From Acidimicrobiia bacterium (lineage in GTDB: Bacteria > Actinomycetota > Acidimicrobiia > IMCC26256 > JAGNEX01): a stretch of DNA of 64,000 nt. Both the position numbers and the translations under genes were made by a program. Shown in pieces: positions 16,747 through 24,355 of the stretch (within the stretch, counting starts at the first letter, position 1; each line of letters starts with the position of its first letter). The notes below the pieces were generated by a model. The model had not been told where the DNA came from and ran no database searches. It was given only the letters and a program-made list of their open reading frames with translations. The stretch is from positions 62,001-126,000 of the forward strand of contig JACJWE010000003.1 of the NCBI GenBank assembly GCA_020637365.1, given 5' to 3'.

Positions 16747-18327
16747 CTAGAAGAAGAAATACAGGAAGGGTGCGACGCCCTGGACGGCTACGGCGTCGAT
16801 AACGGTGACGGCTCCCGCAAGCAACAGGCCTTGTGGAATCGGCGACAGAGTCCGGAAGCGCACGCCAACCCGACGGAACCAACCCGACGGAATGCCGTCC
16901 ATGAACAGACCAAATGCCAGCACCAACAGGACGGTCTTTGAGACCGCCGCGCCTGTGATATCGACATGAAGAGCCTGGACGACCAGGTCCTTGACACGAC
17001 CCCAGATCTCCCAGGTACGGCCGATCGACTGCGCCCTGAACAGCGTAATGGTGAACGCAATGAAGTGGTAGATCACCACGGTCCTGACCGCACGGCGCAG
17101 CAATCGCGGGTGGTCGTAGTCATCGCCAACCCAAAACTTTGCCAGCGGCTGCCACAGAAACGATGTGCCACAGACCAGTACCCGCAGCGGCCAGGTCACG
17201 AGGTTGATGACCGGCGTCTCGGCCGACCAGTGCCATGCGGTGGACATGAAACCGCGCCGACCGGCCTTCTCGCGCGCCCTGATCGCCCCCTCGACGATCA
17301 GACCGGTTCCATGGATGATGCCGAACAGGACAAAGGTCCAGTTGGCACCGTGCCACAGCCCACCCAACAGCATCGTCAACATGATGTTGAGCATCGTGCG
17401 CCGTACGCCCTTGGTCGATCCACCGAGGGACCCGTAGAGGTAGTCACCCAACCAAGACGTCAACGAGATATGCCAACGGCGCCAGAAGTCCTGGAGCGAG
17501 ACCGCCTTGAACGGCCGATTGAAGTTGATCGGGAACTGGAAGCCCAACAGCATCGCGATGCCGATCGCCATATCGGAGTACGCGGAGAAGTCGCAGTAGA
17601 TCTGAACGGTGAAGCCGTAGACCCCCAACAGGACTTCGAGCGGCGAGTGGTTGCCGGGCGCGGCGAAGACGGGCTGGACCAATTCGGTCGCCAAGAAGTC
17701 CGCGATGACGAGCTTTTTGAACATACCCGCCAGGATCAGCGCATAGGCCCTGGTCGGATCGAGCGGACGAAGCGGCGCTGGGTCATGCAGACGGTCGAGG
17801 AACAGGCGTGCCCGAACGATTGGTCCGGCAACCAGCTGAGGGAAAAACGACACGAAGACGAGCATCTCGGGGATCGAGCGGACCGGGTCGAGGCGCCGTC
17901 GGTAGACGTCGATGGTGTAGCTCATCGACTGGAACGTAAAGAACGAGATGCCCACCGGGAGGATGATGCCGAGCGGTTCAAGGGTGTTGTGAATACCGAG
18001 CCGGGTCAGACCGTTGGCGAGCTCGAGCACGAAGAAATCGAAGTACTTAAAGAATCCGAGGATCGACAGGTTGGCGGTGAGTGAGAGCGCGAGCCACCGT
18101 TTTCGAAGCTTGTCGTCGGTATTGGCATGCACCTTCAGTGCCGCCAGATAGTCGATCATCGACGAGCCGAAGATCAGGAACAAAAACTTCCAGTTCCACC
18201 ACCCGTAGAACAGGTAGCTCGCCACGAGCATGAACCACGTCCAGGCGCGACGATTCCCGAGCAGCAGTCGATGGCCGAGAAACACCACCGAAAAGAACAC
18301 GGCGAACGTGACCGTGGGAAACAGCAC
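16747..18327 (-). CDS. MBOAT O-acyltransferase (AlgI/DltB-like)
   Basis: Membrane-bound O-acyltransferase of 526 residues that moves acyl groups from a cytoplasmic donor across the membrane for polysaccharide O-acetylation. Family features: ASYLFYGWWNWKFL at the N-terminus, LPVGISFFTFQSMSYTIDVY, SFFPQLVAGPIVRA, FWRRWHISLTSWLGDY (His286) and the catalytic GGLWHGANW (His326), with about ten spans. Start is GTG 18327; a TAGCAT -10-like hexamer lies 8 bp upstream, suggesting a leaderless transcript. As first gene of a six-gene run with an SGNH protein and four AlgX-like proteins, it matches alginate or cellulose O-acetylation systems in logic though not in gene number. Confidence 0.93.
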   Translation of the reverse strand: MLFPTVTFAVFFSVVFLGHRLLLGNRRAWTWFMLVASYLFYGWWNWKFLFLIFGSSMIDYLAALKVHANTDDKLRKRWLALSLTANLSILGFFKYFDFFVLELANGLTRLGIHNTLEPLGIILPVGISFFTFQSMSYTIDVYRRRLDPVRSIPEMLVFVSFFPQLVAGPIVRARLFLDRLHDPAPLRPLDPTRAYALILAGMFKKLVIADFLATELVQPVFAAPGNHSPLEVLLGVYGFTVQIYCDFSAYSDMAIGIAMLLGFQFPINFNRPFKAVSLQDFWRRWHISLTSWLGDYLYGSLGGSTKGVRRTMLNIMLTMLLGGLWHGANWTFVLFGIIHGTGLIVEGAIRAREKAGRRGFMSTAWHWSAETPVINLVTWPLRVLVCGTSFLWQPLAKFWVGDDYDHPRLLRRAVRTVVIYHFIAFTITLFRAQSIGRTWEIWGRVKDLVVQALHVDITGAAVSKTVLLVLAFGLFMDGIPSGWFRRVGVRFRTLSPIPQGLLLAGAVTVIDAVAVQGVAPFLYFFF

Positions 18328-18335
18328 GGCCGGTC

Positions 18336-18341
18336 ATGCTA
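18336..18341 (-). promoter_or_regulatory. Possible -10 element of the O-acetylation operon
   Basis: TAGCAT on the minus strand, 8 bp before the GTG start of the MBOAT gene, fits the actinobacterial TAnnnT box of leaderless transcripts. No clear -35 box is seen. Confidence 0.35.
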
Positions 18342-18398
18342 CAGGTGGTGGTCTTGGCGTTACGTAGCGACCCCGCGGGCACGCTGGGCGCTAGCGTT

Positions 18399-18435
18399 GC
18401 GGTCGATTCGACCGCAGGAAGTCGGCGAATCGACC
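18399..18435. promoter_or_regulatory. Overlapping perfect inverted repeats between divergent genes
   Basis: GCGGTCGATTCGACCGC (18399-18415) is a perfect palindrome with 8-bp arms and one central base. GGTCGATTCG (18401-18410) also pairs perfectly with CGAATCGACC (18426-18435). The shared TCGATTCGACC half-site may bind a regulator of the MBOAT operon, the divergent aldo/keto reductase, or both. No T run follows, so a terminator is less likely. Confidence 0.5.
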
Positions 18436-18507
18436 TCCCCCATACTGCGAAGCGAGCGCCGGTGTCTCTTCCCGGACGCTCTTGGATCAACCCGGTCAGG
18501 TGGCCTC

Positions 18508-19473
18508 ATGCGTTATGTCGAAGCGGCGGGAGTTCGGCTTTCACGGATCGGCATCGGCACGTGGCAGTTTGGCTCGGTCGAATGGGGGTACGGCGCCGAC
18601 TACTCCGAACAGACCGCGACCCAGATCATCGAACGCGGCCTCGAACTCGGCGTCAATCTCATCGACACCGCCGAGCTGTACGGCTTTGGGAAGTCCGAAC
18701 GGATCTTGGCGCCCGTACTGAAAGAACATCGTGACGAGGCGTTCATCGCCACGAAGGTGACGCCTATCGTCCCGTTCTCGCCCTGGGTCCGTTCGAGGGG
18801 TCGGGCATCTGCCAAACGGCTCGGCGTCGACCATATCGACCTCTACCAAGTCCATGCACCCAACCCGACCCTGCCGATCGGTCACATCATGGGCGGTATG
18901 GTCGACCTCGTCGCGGACGGTGCGGTCACGCACCTCGGCGTGTCCAACTACAACCTTGCACAATGGAAGTTGAGCGAGCAGGCCGCCGGGATCCCCGTGA
19001 TCAGCAACCAGGTGCGCCTCAACCTCGTCGACCGCGGCGCCCTGAAGGCACTCGCGCCCTATGCCCGGGCATATGACCGCATCATCATCGCCTACAGCCC
19101 GCTCGCTCAAGGCCTGCTCTCGGGTGGTTACAGTGCGGCACGGCTGCCAAAAGACCGCATGCGGCGCGCCAACCCTCTGTTCCTCCCCGAGAACCTCGAA
19201 GCTGCACGTCCGCTGCTGGCGACCCTCGAGCGGGTCGCGCAGCGCTATGGCGCTACCTCGGCCCAGATCGCGCTGGCGTGGGTGATCAGCCACGACAACG
19301 TCGTAGCGATCCCCGGAGCGAGTTCGGTCGCTCAACTCGAACACAACGTGGCTGCCGCCGATCTGGCCCTCAGTCCTGAAGACCTCGCCGAACTCGGGAG
19401 CGCAGCCGTCGCCTTCCAGCCCAACACCGGTGTCGGGACCTTCCCGCGTCGGGCGCTCGCTGCACTGCGTTAA
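18508..19473 (+). CDS. Aldo/keto reductase
   Basis: NADPH-dependent oxidoreductase of 321 residues with the AKR TIM-barrel signature and complete catalytic tetrad: Asp53 and Tyr58 in NLIDTAELYGFGKSE, Lys83 in IATKVTP and His116 in YQVHAPNP. GVSNYNLAQW and IAYSPLAQGLLSGG are also typical. ATG 18508 (MRYVEAAGVRLSRIGIGTWQ) is the family-like start with GGTGG shortly upstream; longer readings run back into the MBOAT gene on the other strand. The substrate cannot be deduced. It is divergent from the O-acetylation operon and convergent with the nuclease gene. Confidence 0.9.
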   Translation: MRYVEAAGVRLSRIGIGTWQFGSVEWGYGADYSEQTATQIIERGLELGVNLIDTAELYGFGKSERILAPVLKEHRDEAFIATKVTPIVPFSPWVRSRGRASAKRLGVDHIDLYQVHAPNPTLPIGHIMGGMVDLVADGAVTHLGVSNYNLAQWKLSEQAAGIPVISNQVRLNLVDRGALKALAPYARAYDRIIIAYSPLAQGLLSGGYSAARLPKDRMRRANPLFLPENLEAARPLLATLERVAQRYGATSAQIALAWVISHDNVVAIPGASSVAQLEHNVAAADLALSPEDLAELGSAAVAFQPNTGVGTFPRRALAALR

Positions 19474-19476
19474 CGC

Positions 19477-19501
19477 ACCTCACGAGCGCCTTCGGTGAGG
19501 T
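19477..19501. terminator. Stem-loop between convergent genes
   Basis: ACCTCAC (19477-19483) pairs perfectly with GTGAGGT (19495-19501) across an 11-bp loop, 3 bp after the aldo/keto reductase stop and before the convergent nuclease gene. There is no T tract, so termination is a position-based guess. Confidence 0.4.
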
Positions 19502-19545
19502 TGGCGCCCGGTGCGATGTTCAGGTTCGATTCACCGGCTCCGAGA

Positions 19546-20280
19546 TCAACCTTCGCATTCTGACCAGATACCGCGATCGCGCTGTCGGGCATAGTCCTCG
19601 CTGTCGTCGAGGATGTCTTGCATCGCCACGTTCGGTCGGTAGCTTCGAGCCTCTGCCCACCCTTCGCGCACGATCGCGGCGTTCACGAACAATCCGTTGT
19701 CCGCCCGATAGACATAGGCCAGACGGCGGTCGTAATCGTCATATCGTTCAACGTCGTCGACCAACACGACGGCTGTGCCCGGCGGCAGGATCCGTTTGGT
19801 AAACGTCGACGCCTCGCTCCCCCCGCATTCGCTGTCGCGATATGGGCCATCCACCTCGGGGGTGTTGATGCCGATCAGGCGGACGCGCTCACCGCTGGTG
19901 GTCTTCAGCGTGTCGCCATCGATCACATGATCGACAACGACTCGTTCACCATCGGGCAGGTCGACGTCACCGTCGGTTCCCGATGATGCGGGATCGTCGT
20001 CCCCAGTCCCACCGTCAGATGAGCCTCCCGTTGGGCTGGACTCATCGGAGGTCGGCTCAGCGGGCGCATCTGACGAAGGCCCACCAGCACCGGCTACTGG
20101 CGCGGTCTCGTTCACGATAACCGTCGTTTCAGTCGTTTCCGATAGCCGAGTCGATGCGTTCGATTCGGTTGTCTCTTCGGCGCCACAGGCCGCACACGCC
20201 AGCACGGCTACTGCGCAACCCGCCATCGCACGGCGAATGCCGAACCGCCGCTGCCGCTGCCGATCCATATGTGGATCCAT
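19546..20280 (-). CDS. Thermonuclease-like (SNase domain) lipoprotein
   Basis: Secreted or lipid-anchored nuclease of about 244 residues. ATG 20280 starts MDPHMDRQRQRRFG, followed by a hydrophobic segment and a cysteine cluster (AVAVLACAACG) that can serve as lipobox. A Thr/Ser/Gly/Asp-rich linker of about 90 residues leads to a C-terminal staphylococcal-nuclease domain: VIDGDTLKTTSGERVRLIGI with the metal-binding Asp and catalytic Arg, NTPEVDG with the Glu, and YDDYDRRLAYVY with the second Arg. The catalytic set appears complete, so it should cut DNA or RNA outside the membrane in a calcium-dependent way, as known for the family. In-frame starts further upstream exist (to 20391) but would bury the signal peptide. 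Confidence 0.86.
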   Translation of the reverse strand: MDPHMDRQRQRRFGIRRAMAGCAVAVLACAACGAEETTESNASTRLSETTETTVIVNETAPVAGAGGPSSDAPAEPTSDESSPTGGSSDGGTGDDDPASSGTDGDVDLPDGERVVVDHVIDGDTLKTTSGERVRLIGINTPEVDGPYRDSECGGSEASTFTKRILPPGTAVVLVDDVERYDDYDRRLAYVYRADNGLFVNAAIVREGWAEARSYRPNVAMQDILDDSEDYARQRDRGIWSECEG

Positions 20281-20395
20281 GTGTCGCTGATCGTTCGGTC
20301 CTTTCCTCAGATCACTCACCCGTCGGTTGGCGTCTTGTGGAACGTCGTTGGCGGACATAGTCAACATGGCGCATCCTTGCCGTTCGACCATCGAG

Positions 20396-21658
20396 CTACT
20401 CCTCGACCTTGGCGCTGCCGCATGTGGTGAGGCCTGCCACGATCGAGTCGGCGATCAATCGATAAAAGTCGAGTAGATCACCTTGAGGCTGGCGGATGCC
20501 GACCTCCTGGACGATGACATTTGACCCGACCGCCGTGGCGACGCGCTCAGCAGCCGAGCGCTGTTCGGGGTCGGTCAACAGGATCGTGCACAGCTCCTGT
20601 CCGGCCATCAACATAGACACTGCATCCGCTTGGCGAGCCGCTTGCTCACCGCCGAGTCCGACCGACAGCACACCAGCAGTCTTGAGGTCGTAGGCCGACA
20701 GATAACCCAGAGACGGATGATCGGTGATCAAATTGCGTCGCGACGGCGGGATCACCGCAAAGCGCTGCTCCCAATCCGCCGACTCGGCGACGAGAGCCGC
20801 GACGAGTTCGGCGCCTCGGGTGGCGATGGCGTCGCGTTGTTCGGGAAGTGCCTCGCCCAAGAATCTCGCCAGCGTCGGGACGACCGCGGCCATCTTTTGT
20901 GGGTCGACCCAAAAATGTGGGTCGAGAACGGAGGGAATCGGCGCGCCCTCGCCACCCGATCTAACCGACGTCGTGGTCGATGTCGAGGGCTCGACGTGCA
21001 TCGTTGTGAGCGACGTCACGTCGGTCGACCGAGACGCCTCACCGGCATCCAGGGTCGTCGTCGCTCCGGGCAGAGTTGGGGGCACGGTCGTCGAGGGCTG
21101 CCCGGCGGACTCAACACCAAAACCTGCACCGTCGGATCCGACAACGGTCGACGACGGGCCGTTCGGTGCCGTCGTGGTTGGAGCGGCGGTGACAGAGGGC
21201 GGGGGCGTCGCGACGGTGGCCTCGCCGGATTCGACCGCAGGAGCGGTTTCGACGCCGATCGCGCCGTCGGCCTCAGCTGTGAACACCAGATCGAGCGCCC
21301 CGGGCACCGAGTCCATCGCCACGAACGGTTCCGGCACCGCCGGCGAAAGCTTTTCGACATACTCATCCCATCGGTCGTCGAGACCGGCACCGTTCATCAC
21401 CACGGCCAGGACCGGGGCTTCGGGCACTTCGAGATGCGGCGCCTCGACCGCGTGAGGATCCTGACCCGGCTGGTCGAGAATCGTGACCGCCGCCTCGCCG
21501 TCGACCAGTTGACTCACGACCGCACCCAGGACGTTGGTCGTCACGATGATCCGCGGCGTGGTATCGGTTGGAGCCGGTGAGCTGCATGAAGCGACGGCCA
21601 TCAGGCACACGGTGACCAGGCCAACGATCTTGATCAGACGATTCGCTACTGAGGGCAA
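20396..21658 (-). CDS. Metal ABC transporter substrate-binding lipoprotein (ZnuA/TroA type) with long linker
   Basis: Cluster A-I solute-binding protein of 420 residues for Zn or Mn. TTG 21658 has GGGAG 7 bp upstream and starts LPSVANRLIKIVGL, giving a lipoprotein signal (CLMAVASCSS). The two lobes are clear: IVTTNVLGAVVSQLVDG with the DPHAVEAP ligand region, then DPHFWVDPQKMAAVVPTL, NLITDHPSLGYLSAYDL and a C-terminal helix. Between the lobes, where many ZnuA proteins carry a His-rich loop, lies a stretch of over 100 residues rich in Thr, Pro, Val and Ser without His clusters. No permease or ATPase gene is nearby, so partners must be encoded elsewhere. Confidence 0.85.
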   Translation of the reverse strand: MPSVANRLIKIVGLVTVCLMAVASCSSPAPTDTTPRIIVTTNVLGAVVSQLVDGEAAVTILDQPGQDPHAVEAPHLEVPEAPVLAVVMNGAGLDDRWDEYVEKLSPAVPEPFVAMDSVPGALDLVFTAEADGAIGVETAPAVESGEATVATPPPSVTAAPTTTAPNGPSSTVVGSDGAGFGVESAGQPSTTVPPTLPGATTTLDAGEASRSTDVTSLTTMHVEPSTSTTTSVRSGGEGAPIPSVLDPHFWVDPQKMAAVVPTLARFLGEALPEQRDAIATRGAELVAALVAESADWEQRFAVIPPSRRNLITDHPSLGYLSAYDLKTAGVLSVGLGGEQAARQADAVSMLMAGQELCTILLTDPEQRSAAERVATAVGSNVIVQEVGIRQPQGDLLDFYRLIADSIVAGLTTCGSAKVEE

Positions 21659-21814
21659 CCCGCATCTCCCACTCAGAGGGTTTGTTGATCTGGCGGCGCC
21701 GGATCGTCGGTTAGGCCGCACCGTCAGCACAGCGCCGCTGTTCACGCAACCGCCCCATGAACGGCCCCAACGGTATCCGCCCGCCGTTTCCTTCGGGCTA
21801 CCGGTTTGGCGACA

Positions 21815-22825
21815 ATGACCGTACAATCGCTGCCCGTGAAGCTCCAAGACATACCAACACCTGCACTTGTCGCCGATCTCACCGTGCTTAACACCAATCT
21901 CAACACCATGGCTGAGCACCTCCCGGGTGACCGCCTTCGCCCACACGTCAAGGCGCACAAAGCCACCGCGATCGCAGCGCTTCAGGCAGAGCTTGGACAT
22001 CGAGGTTTCACATGTGCGACGGTTCGCGAAGTTGAGGTCATGGCGGCCGCCGGGCTCGGCGATGACCTGCTGCTCGCCAATCAGATAGCCGACTACGAAC
22101 GCCTGGCAGCGATCGACAACGCACGGATCACCGCCGCGGTCGATTCGGACGCGACGATCGATGCAGCAGCAGCCGCAGGCGTTCGCGAGGTCCTGATCGA
22201 TGTCGAAATCGGCACACCGCGGTGCGGCTGTGACCCTGACGATGCGGGAAGGTTGGCCGACAAGGCGCGCTCTGCTGGGCTCACCGTCCGCGGTGTCATG
22301 GGATACGAAGGTCACGCCGTCCACATCGTCGACCGTGGACAGCGATCGGCGACGACCCAAACGGCGACCGACTTGCTGTTGGGCGCCCATGCGCTCGTTG
22401 GTGGCGACGTCATCAGCGGCGGCGGAACCGGCACGTTTGACCTCAACACCGCCTGTACCGAAATCCAGGCCGGGTCATATGTGCTGATGGACGGCGAATA
22501 CGGTGAGCTGGCACTCCCGTTCCTTGCGGGTCTCCATATCGAATCGACGGTGATCTCGGTCTCGAAGAAGGGCTGGGCGGTCGGTGACTGCGGGCTGAAG
22601 GCACTAGGGATGGACGCCGGGGTGCCGACCGTCGACGACCATGAGGTCTTCTTCTATTCAGATGAGCATGTGACCTTCATACCGTCGTCGCCCGTCGCCT
22701 ACGGTGACCGCATCAAGATTCGGCCTCGCCATATCGATCCGACCATCGCACGCCACGACAGGATGTATGTCGCTGACGGTGATGACATTGTCGACGTGTG
22801 GCCGGTCGATATGCGCGGTTGGTGA
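21815..22825 (+). CDS. D-threonine aldolase-like PLP enzyme (alanine racemase N-terminal fold)
   Basis: Fold-type III PLP enzyme of about 336 residues, in the D-threonine aldolase/D-serine dehydratase-like family acting on D-hydroxy-amino acids. Visible: IPTPALVADLTVLNTNL, the PLP lysine in RPHVKAHKA, GFTCATVREVEVMA, VLIDVEIGTPRCGCD, GVMGYEGHA and a C-terminal metal-site region (DEHVTF). ATG 21815 is taken; GTG 21836 is attractive because TACAAT lies just before it and would make a leaderless message, while TTG 21806 is a third option. The gene is divergent from the metal-binding lipoprotein and 13 bp before the GT-C gene. Confidence 0.85.
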   Translation: MTVQSLPVKLQDIPTPALVADLTVLNTNLNTMAEHLPGDRLRPHVKAHKATAIAALQAELGHRGFTCATVREVEVMAAAGLGDDLLLANQIADYERLAAIDNARITAAVDSDATIDAAAAAGVREVLIDVEIGTPRCGCDPDDAGRLADKARSAGLTVRGVMGYEGHAVHIVDRGQRSATTQTATDLLLGAHALVGGDVISGGGTGTFDLNTACTEIQAGSYVLMDGEYGELALPFLAGLHIESTVISVSKKGWAVGDCGLKALGMDAGVPTVDDHEVFFYSDEHVTFIPSSPVAYGDRIKIRPRHIDPTIARHDRMYVADGDDIVDVWPVDMRGW

Positions 22826-22838
22826 TCGGAGGCGGCGC

Positions 22839-24302
22839 GTGAAGCGCCAACACCCACCCCAAGGCACTGCTCTGTCATCGTCGCGTCGAGACCGTCGTCT
22901 CGCTGCCCATGCCGATCCGACGCTGGCGAGCCGGGCACCGATCCTCTCGCGCATGAGCGACCCTGACGCGCGCGTCTTTTGGCGGCGACGAGGCGTTCTC
23001 GGCGTGATCGGGGTCGCTTTCATCGTGCGCGTTGCATGGTGTGTCGTCGCCGCCCGCACGCCGGTCGGGCTCCACGACCCGTCGGCATATGAGCGGCTCG
23101 CGCAGATCATGGCCGACGGTGACGGTTACACCATCCCAGGCGGAACCGACATCCCGGCGGGTGCGACCGCCTATTACCCGATCGGCTACCCCGCGGTACT
23201 TGCCAGCCTTCGCTATCTGGCCGACGCGGTGGGTGTGACTACGTCGACAGCCGTCCTGGGCGCGATCCTCCAGAGCATTCTTGGCACCTTGACCGTCGCC
23301 GGTTTGATGGAACTTGGCCGACGATGGCTCGCTCCGAGCGCGGCTGTTGCGGTTGGGATCGCCGCTGGGCTGTACCCGAGCGCCGTGTTTCACACCGCAC
23401 CGCTGCTGAGCGAGACGATGTTCATCGCCTTATGCGTCGCAGCATTGATCGTCCTACCGGATCGCTGGTGGACCTCGACGGCTGAACGGGCCACGATCGG
23501 TCGGCTCGCCGGTTTTGGTGTCTTGACAGGCTTTGCGCTGTTGACCAGACCCGTTGGACTCCCCCTCGCCTTGGCACCAGCGGTGGCCGTGCTGCTGGCA
23601 GAACCGCCGAACCGCTGGCGCCAGCTGGTGGCTCCCGTCCTGGCCAGCGCTGCGATCGTCTGCGTGGCGTGCGGCGTGGTCCTCATGCCGTGGGCGGCCC
23701 GCAACCATGCGGCGTTCGGCTCCTGGACGCTGTCGACGAACACCGGAGACAACCTCTGCATCGGCAACAATCCCGATGCGACAGGCGGTTTTGGTCTGTT
23801 CCCCTGGTGCTTCGCAGAAGTCGAGCGGGTCCAGGCGGAGGGTGGTATCGATCGCCCGGCATTCGAGTCGTGGCGAAACGACTCACTGCGAGACAAGGCA
23901 ACACGATGGATGCGCGAGAACCCGGGGCGGCAACCCGGGCTGATCTGGGATCGCACCAAGGCGCTGATGAGCAACGACACCGACGGGCTCGACGCCGCGC
24001 AGTCCTGGGGACAAGACGTCTTCTTGTCCGAGCGGCAGCGAAGCGTGCTGGGAGCGATAGCAAACATCGGTTACTGGATGCTCTTGATCAGCGCTGTCCC
24101 AGGGACGCTGTTGTTATGGAGGCGTCGGGCTCACACGGCCCTGAGCGCTGTCATCGCGGGATGGTTGATGCTCGCCGCTCCCCTGATCACCTTTGGAACA
24201 CCCCGGTTTCACGTGCCGACCATGGTGCTTGTGTGCATCGCTGTGGGAGCATCCTGGGCGGCGCTCGCAGAGCGAGCCAGGCGCTATGTCCGTTCACCGT
24301 GA
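22839..24302 (+). CDS. GT-C membrane glycosyltransferase (GT39/ArnT-like)
   Basis: Multi-pass membrane protein of 487 residues that probably transfers a sugar from a polyprenyl-phosphate donor on the outer face of the membrane. After a basic cytoplasmic start, the first span (VIGVAFIVRVAWCVV) is followed by a long loop with the acidic residues expected of GT-C enzymes (VGLHDPSAYERLAQIMADGD, YYPIGYPAVLA), then around ten spans. GTG 22839 is chosen because GGAGG lies 6 bp upstream; an internal ATG at 22953 is weaker. It starts 13 bp after the D-threonine aldolase-like gene on the same strand. Acceptor unknown. Confidence 0.77.
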   Translation: MKRQHPPQGTALSSSRRDRRLAAHADPTLASRAPILSRMSDPDARVFWRRRGVLGVIGVAFIVRVAWCVVAARTPVGLHDPSAYERLAQIMADGDGYTIPGGTDIPAGATAYYPIGYPAVLASLRYLADAVGVTTSTAVLGAILQSILGTLTVAGLMELGRRWLAPSAAVAVGIAAGLYPSAVFHTAPLLSETMFIALCVAALIVLPDRWWTSTAERATIGRLAGFGVLTGFALLTRPVGLPLALAPAVAVLLAEPPNRWRQLVAPVLASAAIVCVACGVVLMPWAARNHAAFGSWTLSTNTGDNLCIGNNPDATGGFGLFPWCFAEVERVQAEGGIDRPAFESWRNDSLRDKATRWMRENPGRQPGLIWDRTKALMSNDTDGLDAAQSWGQDVFLSERQRSVLGAIANIGYWMLLISAVPGTLLLWRRRAHTALSAVIAGWLMLAAPLITFGTPRFHVPTMVLVCIAVGASWAALAERARRYVRSP

Positions 24303-24355
24303 GACTCAAACCTGACGCGGTATGAAGCCGACCAGATCGCGGAGCGGTGACCGTG

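Noticed and set aside
18127..18507. Longer N-terminus for the aldo/keto reductase
   Set aside because: The extra 127 codons overlap the MBOAT gene on the other strand and have shadow-like composition; ATG 18508 matches the family start.
21659..22390. 244-codon N-terminal extension of the metal-binding lipoprotein
   Set aside because: It overlaps the D-threonine aldolase-like gene on the opposite strand and would bury the lipoprotein signal peptide.
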